DNA from: Diabrotica undecimpunctata
Taxonomy: Eukaryota > Arthropoda > Insecta > Coleoptera > Chrysomelidae
Direction of reading: 5' to 3'
Assembly: GCF_040954645.1 (NCBI RefSeq)
Contig: NC_092810.1
Coordinates: forward strand, 77,046,160-77,110,159
Length of the DNA: 64,000 nt
Under the pieces are notes generated by a model. The model made no database searches. It was given only the letters and a program-made list of their open reading frames with translations, and was not told where the DNA came from. Below, in pieces: positions 20,822 through 30,612 of this stretch (positions are counted from its first letter, which is position 1; each line of letters begins with the position of its first letter). The position numbers and the translations under genes are program-made.

Positions 20822-23800
20822 TTATGGGCCTAATACCCTTGAGTAGATTACCGCTCCATATCCTTTCATAGACGCATCTGCAAATCCATGCAGTTCTACT
20901 CTGTTTATCTTGCTTAAGTTGTTCCACCTGGGCAATGTTATTTTCTCCAGATTTACTAATTGCGCCTGGTATGTATTCCACCTGCTTTGTTGGTTGCTAG
21001 TTAATTCTTTATCCCAACTGGTCTTTTGCTCCCATAATTCCTGTATGAACATTTTCGCCTGAATTACTACAGGTGCTATCCATCCCAGTGGGTCGTATAG
21101 TTTTGCTACTTCTGACAGTACGTGTCTTTTCGTTATTTTCTTTGCCGTCGTTATCCCTATTTTGAATGTGATTATATCCTCTTTAGGTGACCAGTGTATT
21201 CCTAACGTTTTCCGTACTTCTTCTTGTTTGAATGCCTTCGAGTCTACGTTCCTCATATCCTCCGGTACGTTCTCCATTATTTTTTCTTCGTTGCTCAACC
21301 ATTTTCTAAGAGTGAAACCTCCTTTTCTGAACAGTTGTATTAATTCCTTTTGGGCTGTTTCTGCTTCCTGCACTGTCTCAGCTCCTCCTAGTATATCGTC
21401 TACATACATGTTTTCTTTTACAATTTTCGATGCCAACGGGAACCTCGCTCCTTCGTCTTCTTGTAATTGTTGTATTGTTCTTAACGCTAAAAAGGGTGCT
21501 GCGGCCGTGCCGTATGTCACCGTCGTTAAGTTATACTCTTGTATGTGGTCCTTTGTGTCCTTTCTCCACAAAATTTTTTGATATTTTTGGTCTTCTTCTG
21601 CCATTCTGATTTGTCTAAACATTTTTTCCAGATCCGCTGAGTATGCTACCTTATTGGATCTCCATCGTAATATTATATTTGTCAAGTCTTGTTGTAATTT
21701 CGGCCCTGTGTGCATAATATCATTTAGGCTTACTGCCGATGAGCTTTTGCTTGATGCGTCAAACACGGCTCTTATTTTCGTTGTAGTACTGTCCTCTTTT
21801 CTCACTGGATGATGAGGTAAGTAGTACCCATCCCCCTGGTTTTCTGCTATTACCATATGACCTTGGTTTTCATAATCTTCCATGAATTGTCTGTAATTCG
21901 CTTCTAACTGTTTGTCTTTTGCAAACTTCCTTTCTAGTTGCATCAATCTGGCGAATGCTTGCTGTTTAGATTCTCCTGACTTTGCGACGTCTTCCCTAAA
22001 CGGAATTTTTACTTCGTATCTCCCTTCTTCATTCCTTTTTACAGTCTGTCGATACAGTTCTTCACATTCTTGTTCTTCCACTGAGAAACTTGTATCCTGA
22101 TTTACTTCTTCTAATTCCCAGAGGTTCTTTATTTGTACGTCCATTTCTTGTCTTGATATCATACAGCATACTTCTGCTTTTATATTCTCCCTTTCTCGTG
22201 CTATTCCCGAAACTATCCATCCTAGTTTGGTGTTTTGACTCAGGAGTCCATTACTTATTCTGTGCATCCCTTCTGTCAATATGTAACTGTATTCTTTTAC
22301 TCCTAGTAGTAAGTCTATCTTCCCTACCTTGTAATATCTTGGATCTGCCAGTATTGCATTTTTCTCGTTATAGTCCGGTAGAATTATATCCTTTTCCGGT
22401 AAATTCCTTGTTATCTTCGGTAGTACTAGTGCTTCTATTTCCATCTCGAAGTCACTTTCGTAATGAGTTTCGATTAAAAGTTTCATACTCCAGTTGGCTG
22501 TTTTTTCTCCTGACGAGCCTATCCCGGATATGGTCGCCTGTATGGGCTTCCTTGTTGTTCCTAGCGTCGTCGCAGCTTGTTCCGTTATAAATGCGCATTG
22601 TGACCCTTGGTCGATTAGTGCTCTCATTATGTGTGAATCTCCTTTCGCATCTCTTATGCGTACCACAGCTGTCGCTAGTAATGCTTCACCTTCCTTATGG
22701 CTTGCACAGTTTACTGAATTCTGCCCTCTTTGCTGGTCGTTGCTATTCCTAGGCCCATTGGTATCTTGTGTATTTTCTCGCCTTCCGTTATTTTGTTCTC
22801 TGGCGTTGTATGGATTATTATTTCCTCCTCTGTACCTATCAGCTTGGTACCCGTTTCTTCTATTGTTTGAATCTCTTCCATTTCTTTCTTGTGTTTGTTC
22901 TCGTTTCGTTTCATTGGAGTTTCTTTTGTTGCTTGTGTTTCCTTTTTCATAATGCAACATATGGTGGTGGTCTCCGCCACAGTGTCTGCACCTATATTGT
23001 GAATAACATTGTTTTTCTTTTTTATGTGCTAGGCAGTTTGTACACAATCCTTTTTCTTTTATCATCCTGTTCAGGTCTCTTACATTGAGTTCCTGAAATT
23101 CTCTGCAGTTCGGTACTCCGTGATCTCCGTTGCATATCAGGCAATGTGTTCTTGGTTTCCTAAGAGATCCTCCTTGCTTCTCTTGTCTTTTTTCTGACTC
23201 CAGCAGTTCCAGTGTCTGAAATCTTCGCTGTAGGAATGTTTGTGTCGATTTGTACGTCGGTATCTCTCTACTGTCTCCAATGTGGTTTTCGTACAGCCTC
23301 CTAGTTTCATTGTCCCATTTCGTTATGATAATTCGGGCTATCAATGGGCTCCACGCTTCCGTGTCTGTTCCTAACCCTCCTATGGCTTCCAGACTTTCGT
23401 GGAAGGTGTCATGTAGTGATTTCAATGCTCTAGCAGAAGATTCCTTTACTTCCTGCGCTAGTAGCATCCTGTCTATTAATTTAAACAATATCATCCTTGG
23501 GTTCTCATACCTATCTTTTAGCATGTTCCAGGCCACTTCGTAGTTGGCCTCGGATATGTTTAAGTGTTGTATCATTCTGTTGGCTTCCCCTCTTACTTGA
23601 GTTTTTAGGTACTGCATTTTTTCTGCGTTTGATAACTGGTCGTTTTCATGTATTACTTTAGTAAACAGATCGTGGAAAGTTCTCCACGTTTCATATCTGC
23701 CTTCATACACAGGGATTTTTACCTGCGGCAATGTCACACCGTCCCTCCTCTGTGTGCTTTCTGGCCGTTGCATTCCTGGCCTTATTTTCTTTAAAACTTC

Positions 23801-24361
23801 CCTGACTTTCCTCTTTAGATGATCTATTCTCTCTACTTCTCCAATATCTGTAGCGTCCAGTTCCTCATTTACTGCTGCTTCAATCATTAGTGTATTCACC
23901 TTTTCCATGTATTCTCTTAACTCTGACTGCAATTCTTCATCCTCCTGCAAGTCTTGTTCATTTTCTGGCCGTAATAATTCCTCGATTTTTTGTTTTCTTA
24001 TCTGTATCTCCTTTACTTTCGGTGCTTTTCCTCTTTTCAGCACCCTTCCATATTCTTCCAACAGGGTTTTCCCCTCAATGTATGTCTTAAATACCTGATC
24101 ATAGTATTTTGTTTCAAAATATTTTTCTTTCGTTATACCCCCTTCTAGCAGCTTTTCGTGGTTATTTAAAAATTTTGCCCAATATTCTTCTAATTTTTCC
24201 TGTCTATCCCGGATGTATTGTTGATTTTTCCGAGATTGGGAATCCTTTTTTGTATTTGAAACGAGTTTCACTATTTCTGTTCCTATTTCCGCTTGCTTAA
24301 CGTATAGACTCTCCATGATTATTTTAAAATTTTTACATTCAGCGGTAAATATATTAGACAA
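20822..24361 (-). CDS. BEL gag-protease-reverse transcriptase
   Basis: The 1179-aa frame starts MSNIFTAEC at 24361. Gag spans about 1-500, with the conserved YEGRYETWRTFHDLF block (about 219) and Cys/His knuckles (CLICNGDHGVPNC at 407, then CTNC and CRHCGGDHHH). The protease has ALIDQGSQ with catalytic Asp584. The RT has YSADLEKMFRQI and the YVDD box near residue 1000, and runs into the palm and connection region before a TAA stop. The product would assemble particles and copy the element RNA. Gag, protease and RT look intact, in agreement with a young insertion. Confidence 0.93.
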   Translation of the reverse strand: MSNIFTAECKNFKIIMESLYVKQAEIGTEIVKLVSNTKKDSQSRKNQQYIRDRQEKLEEYWAKFLNNHEKLLEGGITKEKYFETKYYDQVFKTYIEGKTLLEEYGRVLKRGKAPKVKEIQIRKQKIEELLRPENEQDLQEDEELQSELREYMEKVNTLMIEAAVNEELDATDIGEVERIDHLKRKVREVLKKIRPGMQRPESTQRRDGVTLPQVKIPVYEGRYETWRTFHDLFTKVIHENDQLSNAEKMQYLKTQVRGEANRMIQHLNISEANYEVAWNMLKDRYENPRMILFKLIDRMLLAQEVKESSARALKSLHDTFHESLEAIGGLGTDTEAWSPLIARIIITKWDNETRRLYENHIGDSREIPTYKSTQTFLQRRFQTLELLESEKRQEKQGGSLRKPRTHCLICNGDHGVPNCREFQELNVRDLNRMIKEKGLCTNCLAHKKEKQCYSQYRCRHCGGDHHHMLHYEKGNTSNKRNSNETKREQTQERNGRDSNNRRNGYQADRYRGGNNNPYNAREQNNGRRENTQDTNGPRNSNDQQRGQNSVNCASHKEGEALLATAVVRIRDAKGDSHIMRALIDQGSQCAFITEQAATTLGTTRKPIQATISGIGSSGEKTANWSMKLLIETHYESDFEMEIEALVLPKITRNLPEKDIILPDYNEKNAILADPRYYKVGKIDLLLGVKEYSYILTEGMHRISNGLLSQNTKLGWIVSGIARERENIKAEVCCMISRQEMDVQIKNLWELEEVNQDTSFSVEEQECEELYRQTVKRNEEGRYEVKIPFREDVAKSGESKQQAFARLMQLERKFAKDKQLEANYRQFMEDYENQGHMVIAENQGDGYYLPHHPVRKEDSTTTKIRAVFDASSKSSSAVSLNDIMHTGPKLQQDLTNIILRWRSNKVAYSADLEKMFRQIRMAEEDQKYQKILWRKDTKDHIQEYNLTTVTYGTAAAPFLALRTIQQLQEDEGARFPLASKIVKENMYVDDILGGAETVQEAETAQKELIQLFRKGGFTLRKWLSNEEKIMENVPEDMRNVDSKAFKQEEVRKTLGIHWSPKEDIITFKIGITTAKKITKRHVLSEVAKLYDPLGWIAPVVIQAKMFIQELWEQKTSWDKELTSNQQSRWNTYQAQLVNLEKITLPRWNNLSKINRVELHGFADASMKGYGAVIYSRVLGP

Positions 24362-24518
24362 TACTAAATGTACGTTATGTATTAAATAAGTATACCTGTA
24401 TTATAACACTTTCTTTTCTATCGGAATGTGCAATTTAGCGAAATATGAGTTTGACCTTGCCTGCTGTGCTATTCTTTGCATTGAGGTAGGTCAAGATGTA
24501 ATCCACACACTCTTATAA

Positions 24519-24520
<2 letters not shown>

Positions 24521-24602
<82 letters not shown>
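24521..24602. repeat. (TA)n microsatellite inside the BEL leader
   Basis: About 41 TA units. It may be a separate gain within the element. Confidence 0.95.
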
Positions 24603-24606
<4 letters not shown>

Positions 24607-25010
24607 ATCAAAATAAATGAAATTATTTGCTACGTAATTATTTTAATTTTTCGAAATAAAATATTTAATTGTAATTAAAAGCAAGCTATATGTATGAACG
24701 TTTCTTTTTTCAAATTGTCATACAAAATTACTGTTTAGTTAATTATAGTTGTGAATGACGTTTATTTTTGTTTTATCAATTCTCTGTATTATTTAAATGG
24801 TATGCATTCTAAAGTACATTATTATACGATTGATAGAGTGGAGATTGTTGTTCTAAATTGTTAAATTGTAATAAAAAAAAAACTTGTTAAATTGTAAGAT
24901 TGTAAAAGTTGGAAGATTTTGTAATTATTCAAAAACTTACGGTTTTTTGTGTTCTTAGACGTTGAGGATCCCTTGCTTCTGGTGGGTTCTGCAATCGGTC
25001 CTGTCCTTTG

Positions 25011-25440
25011 GCTGCTCTGCGGCTCTAGTATGGCTCTCGGCTTTGGTACTGCTCTCGGCTCTAGTATGGCTCTCGGCTTTGGTACTGCTCTCGGCTCTAG
25101 TATGGCTCTCGGCTTTGGTACTGCTCTCGGCTCTGGTACCGCTCTCGGCTCTAGTATGGCTCTCGGCTTTGGTACCGCTCTCGGCTCTAGTATGGCTCTC
25201 GGCTTTGGTACCGCTCTTGGCTTTGGTACCGCTCTCGGCTCTAGTACCGCTCTCGGCTCTAGTATGGCTCTCGGCTTTGGTACTGCTCTCGGCTCTAGTA
25301 TGGCTCTCGGCTTTGGTACTGCTCTCGGCTCTGGTACCGCTCTCGGCTCTAGTATGGCTCTCGGCTTTGGTACTGCTCTCGGCTCTGGTACTGCTCTCGG
25401 CTCTAGTATGGCTCTTGGCTTTGGTACTGCTCTCGTTCTC
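25011..25440. repeat. 18-base minisatellite
   Basis: Units alternate between GGCTCTAGTATGGCTCTC and GGCTTTGGTACTGCTCTC, with single-base variants. The basic period is 18 with a 36-base higher-order pattern, about 23-24 units. It is GC-rich compared with the surrounding DNA and lies within the leader RNA of the BEL element (read as the complement). Confidence 0.95.
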
Positions 25441-25522
25441 CCGGGTCTAGTGGTCTCTCTCTGCTACTGAGGGTGTTGCTGGCGTGGACTGTATAGGCTC
25501 TCTCAAACTTCCTTGAAGTATT

Positions 25523-25541
25523 CTGTTTCTCGATAGGACCA
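25523..25541 (-). promoter_or_regulatory. BEL primer-binding site
   Basis: Directly inside the 5' LTR, the minus strand reads TGGTCCTATCGAGAAAC. It is complementary to a tRNA end in ...GGACCA. Confidence 0.7.
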
Positions 25542-26007
25542 TGAACAAATTCCCTTCGTTGGCTCAGTGAAGATGTTCGTTCTGTTGTAATGGAAACACC
25601 AAATAATAGTAGCAGAGTTTATTGTTGAGACGTACACTATGGGTGTAGACCCGGGATTACTTTGAGTAGAGACTGATGAAGTTGATCGTTGAAGACTATA
25701 TGTTCGTTGAGTGAATATTGATTGAATGCTTCTCTAGTCAAGAGATATTAGTTTTATATAAATTCTATTTGGGTCAATATTTTTCGCGTACCTAGCGTGA
25801 TATGTGTATTTAATTTATGTAAATTGTTTAACTTTGTCAGTACTTTTGACTGATGTCCAAATTATTATTTATAATTGACCAAATGTGTATGTAACCTAAT
25901 TAACTACGTGTGTGTATTTAATAACAAATAGATTCATTCGGTCTACTGGGTGATAAAATTATACTGTCCAATTTCGGATATGAATTCTGAAGATTTGATA
26001 TTGGACA
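25542..26007 (-). repeat. 5' LTR of the BEL element
   Basis: 466 bases and the same ends as the 3' LTR. It is followed by the CATTTC duplication at 26008-26013. Confidence 0.95.
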
Positions 26008-26013
26008 CATTTC

Positions 26014-26131
26014 TAAATTTATCAATATTACAAATTAATCAACTTAAAAAAAAAAATTATTTTTATCTTCATAAAGCTAGCCGGTAAATAAGAGCAACTT
26101 GTAGTTTTCTTACATCGCATTCACATATCAT

Positions 26132-26135
<4 letters not shown>
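26014..26135 (+). repeat. 3' LTR, second part, of the long-LTR element
   Basis: It continues the interrupted LTR (TAAATTTATCAATATTAC...) to the terminal TCATAACA. Confidence 0.95.
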
Positions 26136-26209
<74 letters not shown>

Positions 26210-26226
26210 TATATATTATATATACG

Positions 26227-26295
<69 letters not shown>
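26136..26295. repeat. Compound (TA)n microsatellite
   Basis: Two long TA runs are separated by TGTATATATTATATATTATA-type interruptions. The first run is the far half of the array split by the long-LTR element. Confidence 0.95.
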
Positions 26296-26297
<2 letters not shown>

Positions 26298-26670
26298 AAA
26301 CTATTCAACTAGTGAATTCAGAGGTCTAATCGGTCATTCAGGTTGGCCAAAAAAAAAGAAGTCAACTACTTCATAAGTTTATCGAAGACGTTTCGCTTTA
26401 TATTTCTAAAGCTTCATCAGTTCTAACTCAATATGTATTATATTATCGATGTTATTATATATAAACTTTACTCATTATTTAAAACTAACTTAACAAAAAA
26501 AAAACAAAACAAAAAACACACAAACTCTGCAGAAAATAATGTTCATATTCGTAGATACGAAGATTTAAAAATTTTGTTAACGAACATTTGGCTTCATTTA
26601 GACGGTTCTCCACTGAAGGCAAACAAATCTCTCAATTCTGCTTGCTGAATTCACTAGTTGAATACTTTAG
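26296..26670 (-). mobile_element. 375-bp terminal-inverted-repeat element with hammerhead-like core
   Basis: The ends are 26-base inverted repeats with one mismatch (26296-26321 and 26645-26670; core ATTCAACTAGTGAATTCA). The interior has a minus-strand hammerhead-like sequence (26390-26420) and no coding region. It may be a Penelope-derived end fragment or a small non-autonomous element. The short open frame at 26433-26648 has no recognisable domain. Confidence 0.7.
26390..26420 (-). ncRNA. Hammerhead-like ribozyme core
   Basis: On the minus strand the order is CTGATGA (26420-26414), A, an 18-base hairpin with GCTTT/AAAGC arms (26412-26395), then GAAAC (26394-26390) and GTC. This matches the hammerhead catalytic core CUGAUGA - stem II - GAAA. 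Stem III and the cleavage site are not obvious. The extra A before stem II is shared with the two other motifs in this window. Confidence 0.5.
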
Positions 26671-26702
26671 AAATATAAATTGACGGTCGTAGTCTTTACT
26701 AC

Positions 26703-26703
<1 letters not shown>

Positions 26704-26757
<54 letters not shown>
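26704..26757. repeat. (TA)n microsatellite
   Basis: It ends at the left terminal inverted repeat of the zinc-finger element. Confidence 0.95.
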
Positions 26758-26758
<1 letters not shown>

Positions 26759-27186
26759 GTCTTCATAACAAGGTGAGATCCGATTAAATCGAGGACAACC
26801 CGAGATCCACCAATAGGAAATTAATTATTTGAGTATATTGTTCATAACTATCTTTATAATTAACATATTAATCATGGCACACTTAGAGGGGAAAAGATTT
26901 TTGAACTTAAATTTTTGTGATAAATTAAAAGCGAAACGAGATCCGTAGCTGAAAAGGGAAGGGGAAGACTTATATACAAAATTTTAGATTTTTTCCGATC
27001 AACGCGAGATCCCACACTGTTGCCAGCTCTAAAGGATATTAGTCGAGCGACCAGAGCTCGTCTTGTATTGCATATTTCCTACTCAAGGAGTAAAGTAATT
27101 TGCTGTTACGGTGTTTTATATTTTAAAAGTGTCTCGAGGGCAGCGGTTAGTTGAATTAGTGAAACAAAATTCAAAGATAACAGAAG

Positions 27187-27646
27187 GTAAGTAATGATTA
27201 TAATTTTTCTGTATATAATCAAATAATTCAACATAAACTTAATAAACCGAATAACTAAAATGCTCTGTTTTATTGAATTTGTTGAATTCTATTCTCAAAG
27301 CTATTTTTGTTTATTATTTATGTACAAAATTAAAAAGGGGAAACTATTTCAACTTTGTTTATCTGTATAAGAAAAGCTATCATTGTAACATTCTAATCGT
27401 GTTTTTACATAAAAATATTAGTTTTGCACAAGAGTAAATACGTTCCATATAGTAGAGTAAATCGACTGACAAAAATTTATTATTTACTTATTTGTCAATA
27501 AATTTGTTCTGCCTTAAATTAACTATGCTGTGGCTTTTTATATGTTGTAATTTTTTAGATATTGGTCAGTAAGAATTTCCCACTGTGATTTGTTTTAAAT
27601 AATTCCCTTGACTTTAGTAGACTGATTTATTTTCTTTTTTTAATAG
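27187..27646 (+). other. Probable intron in the zinc-finger gene
   Basis: CAGAAG/GTAAGTAATG at 27181-27196 is a strong donor. A pyrimidine-rich tract ending in TTTTTTTAATAG/G at 27646 is a matching acceptor just before the ORF. A 5' exon before 27187 would be non-coding. Confidence 0.55.
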
Positions 27647-27697
27647 GTCAGCACTTCGAAGGGCAAAAGTGTAGAATGTAGTCTGCGGAAAGGAAGG

Positions 27698-28400
27698 GTG
27701 GGGAACAAGAGAGACTGCTGCCTATACTGCAGTTTGGACGTAACAAATTTTTCGAGGCATATTTTTAGAAAACATCCTAAAGAGGAGAGTGTTTTAAAAA
27801 TAACCATGTTACCCAAAAGAGATATTGCTAGAAAGCATATGTTAGATCTCCTAAGAAAGCAAGGGAATTTTTCATATTTGCATGCAGCCGATACCATTAG
27901 ACCTGTCCAGAGACCTTCGTCTTTTTCAAATTCTAATACTGTATCAGCAGATTACTTACCCTGTATATACTGCAAAGGTTTATATAAACAAAAATCCCTG
28001 AAGCGACATGCAACAAAATGTTATTATAATAAGGAAAACAAAGCAGGAATTAAATATACAAGTGAAGGCCAAACCATGCTTTCAATCACAGAATCTCGAA
28101 AGAGATTTTTGGATAAATTAAGATTGAAATCTGAAATTTTTAATTCGATGCAGGCTGATCGAATTTTATTATATCGAAAGGGAGATGTAATAATGTGCCA
28201 ATATGCGGAAGATTACTTAAGAAAGCATAAAAGGACCCATATAAGAAGTGCTGTTTCAAATAAAATTCGTGAATTAGGCAGATTGTTAATTCCTCTACAA
28301 GATTTGTATGGCATTAATACTATGATAGAAGCACTTAAAGCTGAACTACGCCCAACTGGTTTGATAGACGGACAAATGCGAACGGTAGACGATTCTGTGC
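27698..28400 (+). pseudogene. Zinc-finger protein, 3'-truncated by a LINE insertion
   Basis: The open frame (ATG 27698, nominal stop 28432) encodes about 234 aa before LINE sequence takes over near 28397. The first finger is CLYCSLDVTNFSRHIFRKH and the second CIYCKGLYKQKSLKRHATKC. They are followed by a basic region with KIRELGRLLIPL. The arrangement resembles the N-terminal half of an arthropod and fish protein family that I recall as ending in a tyrosine-recombinase-like domain. That domain would lie beyond the break and is not seen, so this family link is an inference. It lies inside the TIR element, so it may be its transposition protein or a passenger. A related fragment is at 39430-39618. 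Confidence 0.6.
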
Positions 28401-30612
28401 CTATCTCGAAAACAAAAACAACACCACTGTAGCGGGTTCAATGGACCCAACATGCTTCCATGGAGAACTTCCCTCGCACATGGACTTAGCAATTCTACTC
28501 AATATAGGGCAACAATACGAAATAAAATCAATAAATGAAGGCGATTCCACACACAACGTAATCGTCATGACCCTAGGCACAGTGGAACTAAATCCACTGC
28601 AGCCCCATCAAATAAAGAAAACAAACTGGCCTAACTTCAGAAGAGTACTGAACGAAAACATCGGGGCAATCCCAACAATTAACAACATAGAAGAACTCGA
28701 AGAAAGTATAACAAGATTAGAGCAAACAATAATAAATGCCATCGATGCCAGTTCAAAAACGGAAACAAAAACAACACAAAAAGAAGATTCCAAGAAATAT
28801 CACATGAGCTAAAAGATCTCATTAAAGAAAAGAATAGGAAAAGAAGAAGAGCACAAAGAACAAAAAATAAAGAAGACAAAAGAATTACTAATGAACTAGA
28901 CAGAGAAGTCAAAAGAAGGCTAAACGAACACAGAAGTGACTATTGGGACAAATATATCCAAGAATTAAACCCGAATAAATCTGCATTCTGGAAAGTATCA
29001 AAAATACTCAGAAAGGATAAAAGCCCATACCGCCTTTACACGGAGAAAATAGAATGGTATATACCGAACAAGAAAAAGTTGAAGTAATGCGAAATACACT
29101 CGAATCCAATAATATATGAAAAACTTTCACCCGGCAGAAGACCTAGACTTTACGGAGGAAGTAGAAAGAAGCGCCAGACGCTTAAGAAGAAGAAAAATCA
29201 TAATCTGCCTAGAACACACAAGGCCAGATGAAATTAAAGAACTAATCAAAGTACTAAATCCAAAGAAAGCAGCCGGGCCAGATAAAATCCCAAACAGGGC
29301 AATTAAAAATGTACCAAACAAAATCATAGTGTATATCACGAATATAGTTAACGGTATACTAAGACTAAGATACATTCCAGACAGGTGAAAAGAAGCAGAA
29401 GTTATAATGATAGGAAAACCGGGGAAAAACGAGAGCTTTCCATAGAATTATCGACCAATAAGTCTCCTATCATCACTAAGTAAGATAGCTGAAAGAATAA
29501 TCCTAAAGAGACTACAAACAGAGTCAGAAACAATTGGAACGATCCCAGAATCACAGTTCGGTTTTAGATCCAGACACTCCTGCGAACTACAAGTACTTAG
29601 ACTAACCGAATTTATCACTAAGGGATACAACGAGAAAATGTACACTGCGGCAGCCTTCCTAGACGTCAGTAAGGCCTTTGACAGAGTCTGGCATGAAGGC
29701 CTGCTTTATAAGATGAGTCAATATGGATATAGTGAGGCAATGACATGTCTCCTTGCATCATACCTGACGAACCGGAGATTCAGAGTTCGGATAGGGCCTG
29801 CCCTATCCGAACTCTGGAGGCAGGTGTGCCACAGGGAGCGGTGTTATCTCCGTACCTATATACCATATATACAGCAGACACACGCGGTGATCACAAAATA
29901 CTGCTCAGCCTATACGCAGATGATACGGCAATTGCAACAAGCAATAGAAACGTAAATTTCGCAACAAGAGACTTACAACGCTCTCTAAATCGATTACATG
30001 CATGGTGTATAAAGTGGAAAATAGCACTCAACCCGGAAAAAATACCGGCCGTCATGTTTAGAAAAAGGAGACAAATACCAAACATGGAACCAAGTCTAGA
30101 TAATGAAAACGTAGAATGGAGCAATCAAGCTAAATACCTAGGAGTGACCCTTGATCACAAGCTCACATTTACTGAACACGTGAACCAAGTAGTTTATAAA
30201 GCAAAACTAACAAAGATACAACTTGCCTCATTAATAGGCAGGAAAAGCAAGCTAAATTTCTTCACAAAAATAAGGGTAGTAAATAGCATAATCCTTCCAA
30301 CGTTAACTTACGCATCAGCAGCGTGGGGACATACCTGTAAATCAAACAGGAAGAAACTACAAGTAACACAAAACCAGCTAATTAGAGAAGCACTAACGTA
30401 CCGAGATATGTACCAATAAGGTACTTATACAGAGATACAAAGCAGAAAAGAATCCTTCATACAATGAACGAAAAGGCATACGAGATCTTCAACGAAATAA
30501 GAAACCACCCCAACAGAAAGCTGAGAGAGCTAACGGATTATGATGCAAATATCAGAACGACACATAGACGACCTAAACAACAGATAGCTGGATATGTCCC
30601 AATAGCATAAAG
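28397..30612 (+). pseudogene. Jockey-type LINE ORF2, decayed
   Basis: Segments of one ORF2 occur in order across several frames. The end of the endonuclease is NNTTVAGSMDPTCFHGELPS. The linker follows, with the RT start KVLNPKKAAGPDKIPNRAIK (29116-29388). Then come a stop, NYRPISLLSSLSKIAERII, and AFLDVSKAFDRVWHEGLLYK (RT motif A). GVPQGAVLSPYLY and YADDTAIATSN follow in another frame (29745-30419), and the C-terminal end is RELTDYD near 30540. There are in-frame stops at 28810, 29386 and 29443 and a frameshift at a 36-base palindrome (29781-29816). The 5' part including most of the endonuclease is missing. Dead copy. Confidence 0.85.

Larger units (their letters stand above)
24362..25522 (-). 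other. BEL leader with (TA)n and an 18-base minisatellite
   Basis: The 1.2-kb leader between primer-binding site and gag is unusually long. It contains a (TA)n run (24521-24602) and a tandem array at about 25011-25440. It has no recognisable gene. The open plus-strand frames over the minisatellite are a by-product of an 18-base (multiple of three) period without stops. Confidence 0.75.
16413..26007 (-). mobile_element. BEL/Pao LTR retrotransposon with envelope gene
   Basis: Two 466-base LTRs (16413-16878 and 25542-26007) flank a minus-strand internal region with gag, protease, RT, RNase H, integrase and an envelope-like domain. In element orientation the LTR starts TGTCCAATAT and ends AATTTGTTCA. 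The CATTTC duplication and equal LTR lengths show a recent insertion into the 3' LTR of the host element. The main frame is interrupted by two in-frame stops (20822-20824 and 20216-20218). Total length is 9.6 kb. Confidence 0.95.
7228..26135 (+). mobile_element. Ty3-like LTR retrotransposon with 2.7-kb LTRs, internally deleted, split by a BEL element
   Basis: Two near-identical direct repeats, 7228-9953 and 13803-16412 plus 26014-26135, begin TGTTATGA and end TCATAACA. They are therefore LTRs of 2726 and 2732 bases. The internal region (9954-13802, 3.85 kb) encodes gag, an aspartic protease and the C-terminal tail of integrase, but reverse transcriptase, RNase H and the integrase core are absent. 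The copy is non-autonomous. The outer flanks are (TA)n on both sides, so any 4-5-base target duplication cannot be told apart from the array. The 3' LTR is interrupted by the BEL element at 16413-26007. Confidence 0.9.

Noticed and set aside
18484..24300. Plus-strand open frames over the BEL coding region
   Set aside because: Shadows of the long minus-strand gag-pol-env frames. They contain no domain.
24949..25470. Plus-strand repeat protein (MALGFGTALGSS units)
   Set aside because: The array period is a multiple of three and free of stops in more than one frame. It lies antisense in the BEL leader, so an encoded protein is not supported.
28441..28812. Separate 123-aa host gene
   Set aside because: It is the endonuclease-RT linker of the inserted LINE. 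The frame is open upstream (NNTTVAGS) and the ATG is internal.
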